Below are positions 36,087 to 47,729 of a DNA stretch of 64,000 nt, piece by piece. The position numbers were made by a program, and so were the translations under genes. The notes under the pieces are model-generated. The model had not been told where the DNA came from. It worked only from the letters and a program-made list of their open reading frames with translations, and did not search any database. Position 1 is the first letter of the stretch. Each line of letters begins with the position of its first letter. The stretch comes from Cervus elaphus (taxonomy: Eukaryota; Chordata; Mammalia; Artiodactyla; Cervidae), in NCBI RefSeq assembly GCF_910594005.1, contig NC_057847.1, forward strand, positions 25,333,001 through 25,397,000. The letters are read 5' to 3'.

Positions 36087-36338
36087 ATGCCATCCAAAGA
36101 GTCTTGGTCGGGTAGGAAAACTAATAGAGCTACAGTTCACAAATCAAAACAAGAGGGCCGTCAGCAAGATTTATTGATAGCAGCCTTGGGAATGAAACTG
36201 GGTTCTCAAAAGTCGTCTGTGACAATCTGGCAACCTCTGAAACTCTTTGCTTATTCGCAGTTGACATCACTTGTTAGAAGAGCAACTCTGAAAGAAAACG
36301 AACAAATTCCAAAATATGAAAAGGTCCACAATTTCAAG
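36087..36338 (+). CDS. CHN1: CHN1 alpha1 first coding exon
   Basis: Codes the first 84 residues of alpha1-chimaerin, the SH2-less isoform. Residues 1-58 are alpha1-specific (start [23 protein letters not shown]; end LFAYSQ) and 59-84 (LTSL to HNFK) are shared with alpha2. The ATG at 36087 is chosen because the known alpha1 protein starts MPSKES; it has A at -3. A GTG at 36075 is in frame but not needed. The exon ends AAG/GTAAGA at 36339, phase 0. The N-terminus of alpha1 is predicted amphipathic around residues 28-40. Its last residue, His82 of HNFK counted here, is the first zinc ligand of the C1 domain. Transcription of alpha1 begins in this exon, within the alpha2 intron. Confidence 0.95.
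36241..36260 (+). promoter_or_regulatory. CHN1: alpha2 3' splice site embedded in alpha1 coding sequence
   Basis: The pyrimidine-rich 'ctctttgcttattcgcag' is the polypyrimidine tract and AG for the alpha2 intron, while in alpha1 mRNA the same bases code Leu-Phe-Ala-Tyr-Ser-Gln. Confidence 0.85.
36261..36338 (+). CDS. CHN1: CHN1 exon shared by alpha1 and alpha2
   Basis: In alpha2 transcripts this 78-base, 26-codon exon ([26 protein letters not shown], residues 184-209) is spliced to the SH2/linker exon at 1179, both ends in phase 0, so it could be skipped without a frameshift. The acceptor is CAG at 36258-36260 and the donor GTAAGA at 36339. His206 is the first zinc ligand of the C1 domain (H-X12-C-X2-C pattern completed in the next exon). 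In alpha1 the same bases are contiguous with the isoform-specific start. Confidence 0.95.
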
Positions 36339-39300
36339 GTAAGAATATTTATTTTTAACCTTTTCTTCTCAGAAAGGAAATACTCATTACTTGAAATATA
36401 CAATATTAAAAGTATGTCTGTTTAAAATTAGGATGACTGGACTAAACTGTTCTTGCTATTAAGGGAATGAAGATGTTTTAAGCATGGTTTTTTTTTTTTT
36501 AAGGAATAGCTGAGTAAAGCTGATAGAATCCAACCCCATTTTCTCTAGTGCTGATTTAGTATTCTGTTTGATCAGTGTATACTCAATGGTAAAAGTCTTG
36601 ACAGATATTTAAAAGGTCTCAATTAATAATGATCTTGGCATTATTATTTGTGATGCAAATAAGTCTAACCACCTTTCTGGGATATTTTGTGAGAGGATTA
36701 GATCTTATCTCCTTTCATTTCTGGTAAAAAGCTTTGGCTATAAGAAGCATGTGCTGTTGCATCTGGATTGAGCAGATGGTGTCCATTTCCCATAGTTTCT
36801 GTCTTTTCTCCTCTGCTAATGAATTGACCATGATAAAAGGAGGATGGCTACCATGGGACTGTTATGCTGCTGACACTTAGCAGCTTCTCTTCACTTTTTG
36901 AGTATTTCCTTTCACCTTGTGTATGTGTATATATGTATAGTTTTTAGTTATTATGCTACTGTGTTTTACCAACTGTACTTTAATCATTTTCATCAAAATG
37001 TGTGTATAGACTCAAACTGTATGTAGATCTTGCCTGCATTTATAGCATGATACAAGACCTTGAAGTTCAGTCCTTTGCAACCTAATTCAGAGAACATATG
37101 TGAGACTGTATGTAAGGAGACCCAATTACACTTCATGGGTAAATGCACTAGCATTTCTATAGTAACTGCCCAATAGTTATACAACTTTATGATGAAGTTC
37201 CTGAGATAAGAATATTGTTAGTGTAGACAAAATGGCATTAGTTTTGATGTTAGGGGGTATCTGTTTTCACAAGATGATAAGGCTGGAGACCCTGCTCTTC
37301 CATTTGTTTATTAATTTATTCAGCAGATAGAATGCACCAAGCTCTGTAATAAGACATTTCATTCCAAATTTGCAACTTATCCTGATTTTTAACACTAGCA
37401 TTAATTTTACTAAAATGCCAAATACCCAGCCTCCAATATGCTCAGCTTTTTGCATAGTGAAAAAGATTTTTATGAACTTGAGATTATCTGGGGATAAAGG
37501 ATACATTCCCGAGTGCATGGGCTGTGTAATGATTGCTAATATTTCAAGGTAAACCAAATAGTGTTCTCTTTTCTGTCTTTCAACATTATTAAAGATTTGA
37601 CCTTTCAACCAGTCTTTGATGTAAAATGAAATTGAGACCACTGATGTAAAATGTATCCAGTCTTAAGTACCTCTTCCATTTATGAACCTAAACAGTCCCT
37701 GTAGGTACTAGGCCTCAGTGTCTTGCATGATGTGCCACCTGGTCTTAACAGGATTTTTATCAGGAAAATGATCCCAAATATATCCTCTTGCAAATATCAA
37801 ATTAGGTACATATTTGGTCTCAAAAATAGCCATTTGGGTTCCTAAGCAGGAAATTATGTGAACTGTTTCAGAATGGCTGAGATTTTTTAAATATATCCCT
37901 CTGGTATGTTAAGCAGAAACAGATTGACCTGTTAAGGATGCCATTTTAGTGCTAAGTTCATTGTACATGCTTTCTGTCAGTATTGATAAAAAGCAAAGGG
38001 TAGATCTGTTCAAGAATTTCATAAATAAGCACATTCTTTCATTTTTGGGGGTCTGTCTTCCAGTAATTTCTCAATTTTAATTTAACATGTGACTTTAATG
38101 AGCAGATTTTGTATAACCAGAAAGTACTGACTGTGGGACCAATTGTGACTCATAGCTTGGTACCAATACTGTTTCAAAACTCTAGGTTTTTTTGTTGTTG
38201 TTGTTTATAAGGAGCATATTAAAAAGTAGAAGTCTGCTTCCCTTTCTGGAGCTAAAAAATTAAAATGAGCTTGGACTCACTGTAAAGTATGTATGCTCAG
38301 GAAGAGCTCATGTCGGACAGTGGATTGCATTACATACTTTTTAGAGTTGCTAATGAGGTCAAAAGTCTCAAAATTTGACTCTTTTCCATTGAAGTTACTC
38401 TTTGTTTCTTAAAAAATGTTTCTGTGGGGTCGCGTTATAAAAAAGAGAAGTGGGGGCATACTTGACTTCTGGGGACATCCCTAAAAGAATTCAGCGTCTG
38501 TGGCTGGAGCAGTGCTCTCCCACACAAATGCTCACTTAGAAGGTCACTGCCTGTGATATTAAGTATGTCCAGCTCAGAGATTTATTGTCGGGAAAGTCCT
38601 GAGCATTTACATACTGATAATCATTCATGTGGCCTTGCCATTGACTGTTTTTTTGTTTCTGAAAGTGTAGTCTGCTGAACCACCTACCCACTCACCAAAG
38701 CCTCACTTCAATGTGGTTTTCTTTTTTGCCTCTTGAACTGCCTTGTTATGTAACATTGCTCTGTGGTGTGGAACAGCTGTCAGATCTCATTTCAGAAGGT
38801 GAAGCCACGAGTATCTTGTACCTTTGGTGAAATCGCCCCCCCACCCCCCACAAAAAATTCAACTGGGCCTAACTCCGTATTCTAGGCAGGTGTTTGTTTT
38901 TTGTTATTGTGTTCCTTATAATAAAAGAGAAAAAACCAGGACGGCTTCCCATTTTGCTGTGTTATATAACACAGTCCCCTTCCATTATTACTTACAAGGA
39001 AGGATTTGATAAAGAATCTATCACAAGAAAGATAGTTGTCTTTATTAGGGAGGTCATCATTTAAAAATAAATATACCACATCCTTTAAAAATGATAATTC
39101 TGTAAAGTTGTCAGCATATATTAGAGTGAAAATAATTTTCACTGTCTCCTGGATCAACCTCTCATTTTAAGAACTGCCCCTATCCTAACACAACAGACAG
39201 AGCAAGTGCACAAGTGCAAATTTCTTAAACCGACTTAAAAACTAAGCAAAACAAAACCACCTCTGCCATTAAAGGTCAGACACAGGCACCCCACCAGCAG

Positions 39301-39344
39301 TGACTGTATCCTACATCTGAGGCTCTCCAGATTGAACAACTCAG
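36339..39344 (+). other. CHN1 23.7-kb intron, first 3 kb, unique
   Basis: Begins with a strong donor (GTAAGA). The exon frame stays open for 28 codons into the intron. No repeat recognised, except short T- and TTG-rich runs (36488-36500, 38186-38206) and a C-run at 38837-38850. Confidence 0.65.
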
Positions 39345-39490
39345 ATCCAGTCCTGGCCCTCAGGAACTTGCTTGCTATTTGTGTGACCTTGGGCGGGTTG
39401 CTTCATCTCTCTAAACCTCTGGTTCTACATGAGAAAAGTTGAATTCCTGATATGTGTAGGTATATGATAACCACTATTTCTGTTATTACA
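39345..39490 (+). repeat. MIR SINE core, sense
   Basis: 'ttgctatttgtgtgaccttg', 'gggttgcttcatctctctaa', 'ataaccactatttctgtta'. Confidence 0.7.
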
Positions 39491-42400
39491 AATTACCCCT
39501 AAGTGGGTATTTTTTCTGAATCCATACCAAGACTGTTTCTTGCCCAGTAGCAGAGATCCTGATGCAGTTGAGAACCCTGGCATGATTGTGGTGCTAAAGA
39601 AAGCTCTTGCTTCTTTCTTAGCTCCCAGGCATAGTTATGTAAGAGCATTTTCACGCACCACAGAATACAGTGAAATCTTCTGTATTTCTTTTACTTCCTT
39701 CAAATTATTCAGTGTTCCATTTGGTATGTTTAATTCAAATAGCTCTATAAGACAAAGTCAAGATTATGTATAATGTAATAATAACAGAACTGGCTACTTG
39801 GGAAAATTAATTAAAAGAAAACATGAAGGATTATAGATACTTTTTAAATTTTTATTTTATATTGGAATATAGTTGATTAACAACGTTGTGTTAGTCTCAG
39901 GTATACAGCAAAGTGATTCAGTCACACACATACCTGTTATCTGTTCTTCTTCAGATTCTTTTTTCATTTAGGTTATTGCAGAGTATTAAGCAGAGTTCCC
40001 TGTGCTATATAGCAGGTCCTTGTTGGTTATCTATTTTAAATACAGTAGTGTGTACATGTCAATCCCAAACTTCGAATCTATCCCTCCCATACCCCATAAC
40101 CATAAATTCGCTCTTTGTCTGAATGAGTTTGTTTTGTAAATTAGTTCATTTGTATCATTTTTCTTAGATTCCACATATAAGTGATATCATATGATAATTG
40201 CCTTTTTCTGTCTGACTTACTGCACATAGTATTATAATCTCCAGGTCTGTTCATGTTGCTGCAAATGGCAGTATTTCCTTCTTTTTAATGGTTGAGTACT
40301 AATTCCATTGTGTATATGTACCACATCTTCTTTATCTGTTCATCTATTGATGGACATCTAGGTTGCTTCCATGTCTTGGTTATTGCATACGGTGCTGCAG
40401 TGAATATTGGGGTGCATGTATCCTTTCTAACCATATTTTTCTCTAGATATATGCTGAGGAGTGGGATTGCAGGATCATATGGTAGTTCTATTTTTAGTTT
40501 CTTAAGGAACTTCCATACTGTTCTCCAGTGTCTGTACCAGTTTACATTCCTTCCAGCAGTGTATGCGAGGGTTCCCTTTTCTGCGCACTCTTTCCATTTA
40601 TTGTTTGTAGACTTTTTTGATGATGGCCATTCTGAATGGTATGAGGTGATAGCTCATTGTAGTTTTGATTTGCATCTCTCTAATAAATTAGCAATGTTGA
40701 GCATCTTTTCATGAGCCTCTTGACCATCTGTATGTCTTCTTTGGAGAAATGTCTATTTAGGTCTTCTGCCCATTTTTTAAATTGAATTACTTATTTTTTT
40801 ATATTGAACTGTATGAGCTATTTGTATATTTTGGAAATTAATCCCCCAGTTGCATCATTTGCAAATATTTTCTCCTATTCTATGGGTTCTTTTTGTTTAT
40901 GGTTTCCTTTGCTGTGCAAAAGCTTTTGAGTTTAATTAGGTCCCTTTTGTCTATTTTTGTTTTTCCATTATTCTAGGAGATGGATCAAAAAAAGATACTG
41001 CTTCATTTTGTGTCAAAGAGTGTTCTGCCTATATTTTCCTCTAAGAACGTGGTATATTTTTCCATCTGTTTGTGTCATCTTCAGTTTCTTTCATCAGTGG
41101 CTTACAGTTTATGGAGTATAGGTCTTTTGCCTCCTTATAGTTTTCAGAATACAGTTAGATTTATTCCTACCTATTTTATTCTATTTGATGTGATGTTAAA
41201 TGGGATTCTTTATTTCTTTCTGATGTTCCATTGTTAGTGTATAGAAATGCAACACGTTTCTTTGTATTTATTTTGTATCCTGCAACTTTACCAAATTCAT
41301 TGATGAGTTCTGGTAATTTTCTGGTAGCATCTTTAGGATTTTCTCTATATAGTACCATGTCATCAGCAAACAGTGACAGTTTTACTTTTTTCCAGTTTGG
41401 ATTCCCTTTATTTTTCTTCTGTGATTGCCATGGATAGGACTTTCAAAACTATGTTGAAAAGTGGTGAGAGCAGATACCCTTGTTTTGTACTAATCTTAAC
41501 AGGAAATGCTTTCAGCTTTTCACCATTGAGAATGATGTTAGCTGTAGGTTTGTCATATATAGCCTTTATTATATTGAGGTATATTCCCTCTGTGCCCACT
41601 TTCTGGAGAGTTGATGTGGTGTTATCACATTGATTTGCAGATATGGAAGCATCCTTGTACGCCTGGGCTAAATCTCACTTGATCATGCTATATGATCCTT
41701 TTAATGTATTGTTGGATTTGGATTGCTAGTATTATATTGAGGATTTTTGCATCTATGTCCATCAGTGATATTGGCCTATAAGTTTCTTTTTTGAGTTATT
41801 TTTGTCTGGTTTTGATATCAGGGTGATGGTGGCCTCATAGAATGAGGTTAGGAATATTCCTTCCTCTGCAGTTTCTTGGAATATCTCAGAAGGATAGGTA
41901 TTAACTCTTTAAGTGTTTGATAGAATTCACCTGTGAAGCCATCTCATCCTGAACTTTTGTTTCTTGGGGTCTTTTAAATCACAGTTTCAGTATTTGTGAC
42001 TGGCCTGTTCATATTTTCTGTTTCTTCCTGAGTCAGTCTTAGGAGATTGTACCTTTCCAAAAATTTGTTCATTTCTTCTAGGTTGCCCATTTTATTGGCA
42101 TATAGTTGCTTGTAGTAGTCTCTTAGGATCCTTTGTATTTCTGTGATGTCCATTGAAACTTTTTTTTATTTCTAATTTTATTGATTTGATCTCTCTCTTT
42201 TTTTTTTTTCTTGGTGAGTCTGGCTGAAGGTTTATCAATTTTGTTTATCTTTTCAAAGAACCAGCTTTTAGTTTCATTGATCTTTTATTTCTTTATAATT
42301 TCTTTTCTTCTACTAACTTTAGTTGGGGGGGGTTCTTTTTTCTCTTGTTGCTCTAAGTGTAAGGTTAGGTTGTTTATTTGTGATTTTTCTTGTTTCCTGA

Positions 42401-43266
42401 AGTAAGATTGTATTGCTATACACTTCCCTCTTAGGACTGCTTTTGCTGTGTCCCATAGGTTTTGGAGGCCAGGCTTTTGTTTTCATTTGTCTCTAGATGT
42501 TGTTTTGATTTTCTCTTTGATTTCTTCAGTGATCCATTGATTGTTTAGCAGCATATTGTTTAGCCTCCACATGTTTGGTTTTTTTTACAGTTTTTTTTTT
42601 CCCCTTCAGTTGATTTCTAATCTCATAGTGTTGTGGTAGGAAAAGATGCTTGATAGGATCTTTAATCTTAAATTTATCAAGGCTCACTTTGTGGTCCAGC
42701 ATGTAATCTGTCCAGGAGAATGTTCCACATGCACTTCAGAATGTGTATTCTGCTGCTTTTGGGTAGAATGCTCTATACATATCAAGTCCATCTGGTCTAA
42801 TGTGTCATTTAAAGCCTGTGTTTTCTTATTGATTTTCTGTCTGGATGATCTGTCCATTGATGAAACTGAGGTGTTCAAGTCCTCCACTATTATTGTGTTA
42901 CTGTCGATTTCTCCTTTTATGGTTGTTAGCATTTGCCTTATATACTGAGGTGCATATATATTTAAAATTGTTATATCTTCTTCTTGGATTGATCCCTTGA
43001 TCTCTGTAGTGTCCTTCCGTGTCTCCTGTAACAATCTTTAAAGTCTATTTTGTCTGAGTATTGCTACTCCAGCTTTCTTTTGATTTCTATTTGCATGGAA
43101 TACCTTTTCCATCCCCTCACTTTCAGTCTCTGTGTGTCCCTATATCTGAAATGGTTCTCTTAGAGACAGTATATATATGGGTCCTATTTTTGTATTCATT
43201 TAGCCAGCCTGTGTCTTTGGGTGGAGCATTTAATTCATTTACATTTAAGGTAATTATTGATATGTA

Positions 43267-43344
43267 TTGGGTTGGCCAAAAAGTTCTTTCTGAGTTTCCA
43301 TAAGATCTTATGGAAAAGCATGAGCAAAATTTTAGGCCAAGTCA
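43267..43344. mobile_element. Mariner-derived MITE in L1
   Basis: A 78-base element beginning 'ttgggttggccaaaaagttc', flanked by TA on both sides (43265-43266 and 43345-43346), with imperfect inverted ends ('ggccaagtca' at right) and a perfect 16-base palindrome 'ccataagatcttatgg' at its centre. Matches the ruminant mariner-type terminal sequence as I recall it. The L1 resumes at once on the right ('tatgttccttttgtc'). Confidence 0.8.
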
Positions 43345-43371
43345 TATGTTCCTTTTGTCATTCTGTTTTGT

Positions 43372-43573
43372 TTTTGTTTTTTTTAATCAAAGGATAATTG
43401 CTTTACTGAATTGTGTTGGTTTCTGCCAAACTTTAACATGAATCAGCCGTTAAGTATACATATGTCTCCTCCCTCTTAAACCATCTTCCCACTTCCCTCC
43501 CAGTCCCACCCCTCTAGATTGCTGCAGAGCTCAACTCAGGTTTGAGTTCCAAGTCATACAACAAATTCACATT
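43372..43573 (-). repeat. Bovine L1 3' end nested in older L1
   Basis: T-rich left end, then 'aactttaacatgaatcagcc' and C-rich bovine L1 3' sequence; afterwards the older L1 resumes ('tgccattcttaattatttt'). Confidence 0.7.
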
Positions 43574-44370
43574 GCCTGTTGCCATTCTTAATTATTTTGG
43601 ATTTGGTTTTGTAGATGTTTTTTCTTCCTTTTCTTCTTTTGCTCTCTTATGACTTGATGACTAATTTTAGTGTTGTGTTTGGATTCCTTTTTTGTTTTTG
43701 TGTATCTAGTGTAGATTTTCAGTTTGCAGTTACCATGAGGTTTTGATGCAGCAGTCTGTATAGAAACAAGATTGTTTTAAGTTGCTGGTCTTTTAATTTC
43801 AAATGCACTTCCAATGTCCTGCATTTGTGCTCTCCTCTCCTCACAATTGATGGTTTTGATATATTTGTGTGCAGATAATTTCTTTCCCTTACTGTGTGTT
43901 TGCCTTTACCAGTGAGCTTTTCCATTTGTAATTTTTCATTTCTAGTTGTGGCCTTTTTCTGCCTAGAAGAGTAATAAGTTCCTTTAGCATTTGTTGCAAA
44001 GCTGGTCTGGTGGTGCTGAATTCTCTTATCTTTTGCTTGTCTGTTAAGCTTTTGATTTCTCCATAAAATCTGAACAAGAGCCTTGCTGGATAGAGTATTC
44101 TTGGTTGTAGCTTCTTTCCTTTCAACACTTTAAATATCTCATGCCACTCCCTTCTGGCCTTCACAGTTTCTGCTAAAAAATCAGCTGATAACTTACAAGG
44201 GAACTCCCATAAGGTTATTTGCTGCTTTTAATGTTCTTTGTCTTTTTGTCAATTTGATTACTATGTGTTTTGGTGTGTTCTTACTTAGGTTTATCCTGTA
44301 TGGGACTCTGTACCCATACAGAGTATGGGTATTCTTGGACTCGGCTGGTCTCACAGCACTTATAAAAAGA

Positions 44371-44982
44371 ACTGTTTCGTATTAAAGACTTAGATATAAG
44401 CCCTGAAACCAAAAATCTAGAAGATGAAAACATAGAGGGAAATGTTTTTGACTTTGGTCTTGGCATTGATTATTTACATATAGCCCCAAAAGCACAGGTA
44501 GCAAAACCAAAAAATAGATAAGTAGAAACTTTTGCACAGTAAAGGGTAACAGTCAACAGGGTGAAAAGGCAACCCATGGATTAAGAAAACATTGACATTT
44601 GCAAATCATGGATCTGGTAAGAGGTTACTATCCAAAATATATAGGGAAGTCATACCAAAGAATTCATTTCAGAAATGAGGAAAGGACCTGAATAGACCTT
44701 TTTCAAAAGAAGATACACAGATGGTCAACAGCTGTATGAAGAGGTGCTCAGCATCACCAATCATCAGGGAAATGCAAATCAAAACAAGATATGTCGTCTC
44801 ATGCCCGTTAGAATGTCTGTTATCAAAAAGACAGAAATGACCAGTATAGGAGAGGGTGTAGAGTGAGGGAAACCCTTATGCACTGGTGGTGGGAATGTAA
44901 ATTGGTACAGCCACTACGGAAAACATTACAGAGGTTCCTCAAAAACTTAAAACTAAAACTGTTAGTGTATTATGACCCAGCA
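44371..44982 (+). repeat. L1 ORF2 C-terminal fragment, sense
   Basis: Sense-strand L1 ('attaaagacttagatataag', 'gcacagtaaagggtaacagt', 'gcaaatcaaaacaagatat', 'gggaatgtaaattggtacag', ends 'gacccagcagc'). Orientation is opposite to the L1 on its left and to 44983-45030 on its right. Confidence 0.85.
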
Positions 44983-45030
44983 GCAGGTTGCCTTTTCACT
45001 CTGTTGATTGTTTCTTTTGCTGTGCCGAAG
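44983..45030 (-). repeat. Short L1 piece, antisense again
   Basis: 'ccttttcactctgttgattg', 'tttcttttgctgtgccgaag' is the antisense L1 sequence seen at about 13390-13440 and 40880-40925. Confidence 0.7.
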
Positions 45031-45080
45031 AACGTTAGATGTAGTCTTACTTGCCTATTTTTCGTTCTGGTTCTTTTCAA

Positions 45081-45296
45081 ATTTGGAGAGAGATTTGGAA
45101 GTTTGTCTTTCTTGGAGACTGTTAGTGGAATTTATTATAGGAGTGCTGTTTCTTTTATGGGATTAAAAACAAAGTATTAGAGAGTAATTTAGCATTTGGG
45201 GAGAACTTTACAAGTTTGTTTCACTAGGAGGCTGTTAGTGAAACCCATTAGGTGTACTATGTCTTTTATGAAATTAAAAACCAAATAATTTAAAAA
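45081..45296 (+). repeat. Diverged 113-base tandem duplication
   Basis: 45081-45193 and 45194-45296 align end to end: both begin 'atttgg[ag]gag', continue 'aagtttgt', 'ggag[ag]ctgttagtg', 'cttttatg' and 'attaaaaac'. Diverged, so old; family unknown. Confidence 0.75.
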
Positions 45297-46405
45297 CAAG
45301 CTTTTAAGATGTTAAGGTTGCCACTTTTAAACACCTTAAGGAGGAGCCTGGCACTCATTCTCTGTCACCAGAACCTATCCTAGTTCTTATTTTCAACCAG
45401 TATCCTAATTTGAGACCCTCTGTTTGAGAGCTGCATCTAATGCAGTATTGATTATTTCCATCATGTCTGTCTGTGCTGTTGACAATGTTTTAGAAAGTGC
45501 AGTTTCTCCAAAATGTTTCCTAAAGTGGAGAATCAGCCTGGCATGTGACTCTCAGCACAGTAACAAGTTAAGGTTGTAAATCCTTAGGAAGAACACACAA
45601 TTTGAAGTCACCTCCTCTAGAATTCTTTTCTCGTAGTACTTTAGTTTTTATCCACACAGTAATCTAATCTTCAAGGATTTGGGACATGTTCATACTTTAT
45701 AGGCAACTTTTTATAGTCATTTGTATCATATACCTATCCCCCCCACCCCAGAGTTAATTTAGGATTAAGTCTTAATTCTATTCATGTGTAATATTTCATA
45801 TCTCTGTTTTCTGCAACCTTGACACATTATACTTTTCTTCCTTTTCTTTGTGGCTCACTATATCAACATTCCTTGGGAGACAGTCTAATAGTGAAGCCTA
45901 TTGTGGCTTTAATGAAGTAATCAAAGTTTATGCTTGAGGAATGTGTACATGTCATAACATCTTCTCTATATCTCAGTACAATTATTACTCTTATTAGTTA
46001 GCATTTGTTATTCTTATGTAGCAGTGTATAGCCCAAAATATCATTGCCCAAAGGGCAGAGAGAACAGACACATAGACACCAAAAGAAATGGAATATAAAT
46101 CTAGGAAAGATCTTTTTAACTGAAGAGAGCACACGCAGATATTGATTTTTTCTTGCTTAGATATTTTACCACAGCACTCCAGATAGCTGAGAATCCACTA
46201 CAGATTATTTTCCAATAAATGACATACCAGTAGCTCTTTTTTTTCAGGCTTACTAACCTCTCATCTTAAATTACATTAATATTCTTCCTGCTGCAGAATA
46301 GGAAAGATAGAAAAGGGGAAATAGCCCAGTAGTGGTACACTCCTGAAGAAAATACTCAACTGCTTGTTTTCTATATGTGTGTATTTTGTAGGGAGCAAAA
46401 GTAGA
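45297..46405 (+). other. Intron, unique
   Basis: Nothing recognised. Confidence 0.55.
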
Positions 46406-46421
46406 ACTGGGTGTGTTTTTA

Positions 46422-46527
46422 TTTTTTATTTTTTTCATTTATTTTTATTAGTTGGATGCTAATTACTTTACAATATTGTAGTGGTTTTTGCCATACATTG
46501 ACATGAATCAGCCATGGATTTACATGT
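46422..46527 (-). repeat. Very short L1 insertion, antisense, with perfect TSD
   Basis: T-rich left end then only about 85 bases of the bovine L1 3' end ('gctaattactttacaatatt', 'cattgacatgaatcagcc'). Flanked by the perfect 16-base repeat 'actgggtgtgttttta' at 46406-46421 and 46528-46543. Confidence 0.95.
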
Positions 46528-46543
46528 ACTGGGTGTGTTTTTA

Positions 46544-47729
46544 AAGTTTTATCCAGACATAAAAGTTGAAAAGAATACATTCATTTTTAGGTCACGGGAG
46601 CCAGAGGAGTCTTGAGTGTCCTTCAGTCTGTTGCAGTGGAGGTGACATTTTTGGCTGTGTGAATGGATTTGCCCAAGTCAGGCCTGAATGTGAGGTTCAT
46701 TCTTCCTCTTTTGTAGAACTCCCTGTGTTTGGAGCCCTAGCTAGCCCTTACGTGTTCCACACCCTGATGGCTGCTTGTGGCTCTGCCCTGCAAGCTTGCA
46801 CAGTGTGTTCACAAAGAGAAGATCCACCTCTCAGAGGCCTGTAATTTTGCTTTCACGGTTTGCTATTACAGCTCATTACTCCACCATTGTATGATGTTGC
46901 CTCAGTGTGTCTTTAGTAAAACACTTGGAACCCAAACTGATATTTACCATTTGAAAGAACAGATGGGGGACTTTCCATCCAAGTGTCAGAAAGCCCAACC
47001 CAGGCTCTCTGAAGCAAAGTAGGAAATTACTGGCTCACAAAGTAGGAAAAGTCCAGTGTTACTTGAAGGTATCCCTTGGCCCAGGGCTTAAAATGCTCTG
47101 TCACCCAGTTCTGTCTTCATTTGTAGGCTCTCTCTGGTGACAGGATGGCTGGCAGAGGTTCCTGCTCTGTATATGCTCAGATTCTAGTCAGCTGCTTAAA
47201 GACTGTTTGAGCAAAGGGTCTGGGCTTGGCAGGCATTCACCCAATTATTTTACATGCCCATCTCTGAACCAGTAGCTCTGGTTCAGGAGAATGGAATGTG
47301 CTGATTGGCTTGGATCTAGGTCACATACCTTCCCCTGGAGCTGGGGATAGGGTCGGCTCCATACAGTTCACATGGGTTGAAAACTGTTAGCCAAATACAA
47401 GACATTTGTTCTGCATGGCTAAAAAATAAGAAGTGCCCATTACAACATTAAATGACAAATGAAATCACCAGTTACAAGATCCTGGTGTACAGCTTCCTGA
47501 ATACAATGTTATTGTAACACTTTGCTGAGAGAAGTGCACATGTAGAACATGGGGGTAAAAGAATCCAGAAGCAGTTCAGCCTATATAAAGGGCATTGAGG
47601 ATTGCTGATGAGGTTAATGCCATGTGACATGTGTTGAAATGGATGCCCAGAAAAGTTGCAGGTTCAAGCTCACATGAAAGATCAGTTTTAGAATCAAGAA
47701 CATAATCTCAACTCGCGCTTTCAGCCATG
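46544..47729 (+). other. Intron, unique
   Basis: Contains short open frames on + (46566-46844, 46777-47022) with no recognisable family. Confidence 0.55.

Larger units (their letters stand above)
39840..44370 (-). mobile_element. L1 retrotransposon, antisense, about 4.5 kb, decayed
   Basis: Antisense L1 of the artiodactyl type. Left: 3' UTR ('ggaatatagttgattaacaa'). Then the reverse-complement of ORF2 from C-terminus to N-terminus; in the minus-strand frame at 42684-43034 the endonuclease-side residues IKGSIQEEDITILNIYAPQY are readable, and frames near 41176-41600 carry RT/post-RT residues. ORF1 is absent or largely missing. Stop codons, small deletions and two insertions (43267-43344 and about 43372-43573) break it. 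The right end is joined to an L1 piece of opposite orientation. Confidence 0.9.

Noticed and set aside
41176..43034. Frames with ORF2-like residues as genes
   Set aside because: They are pieces of one decayed antisense L1 in different frames with stops between them.
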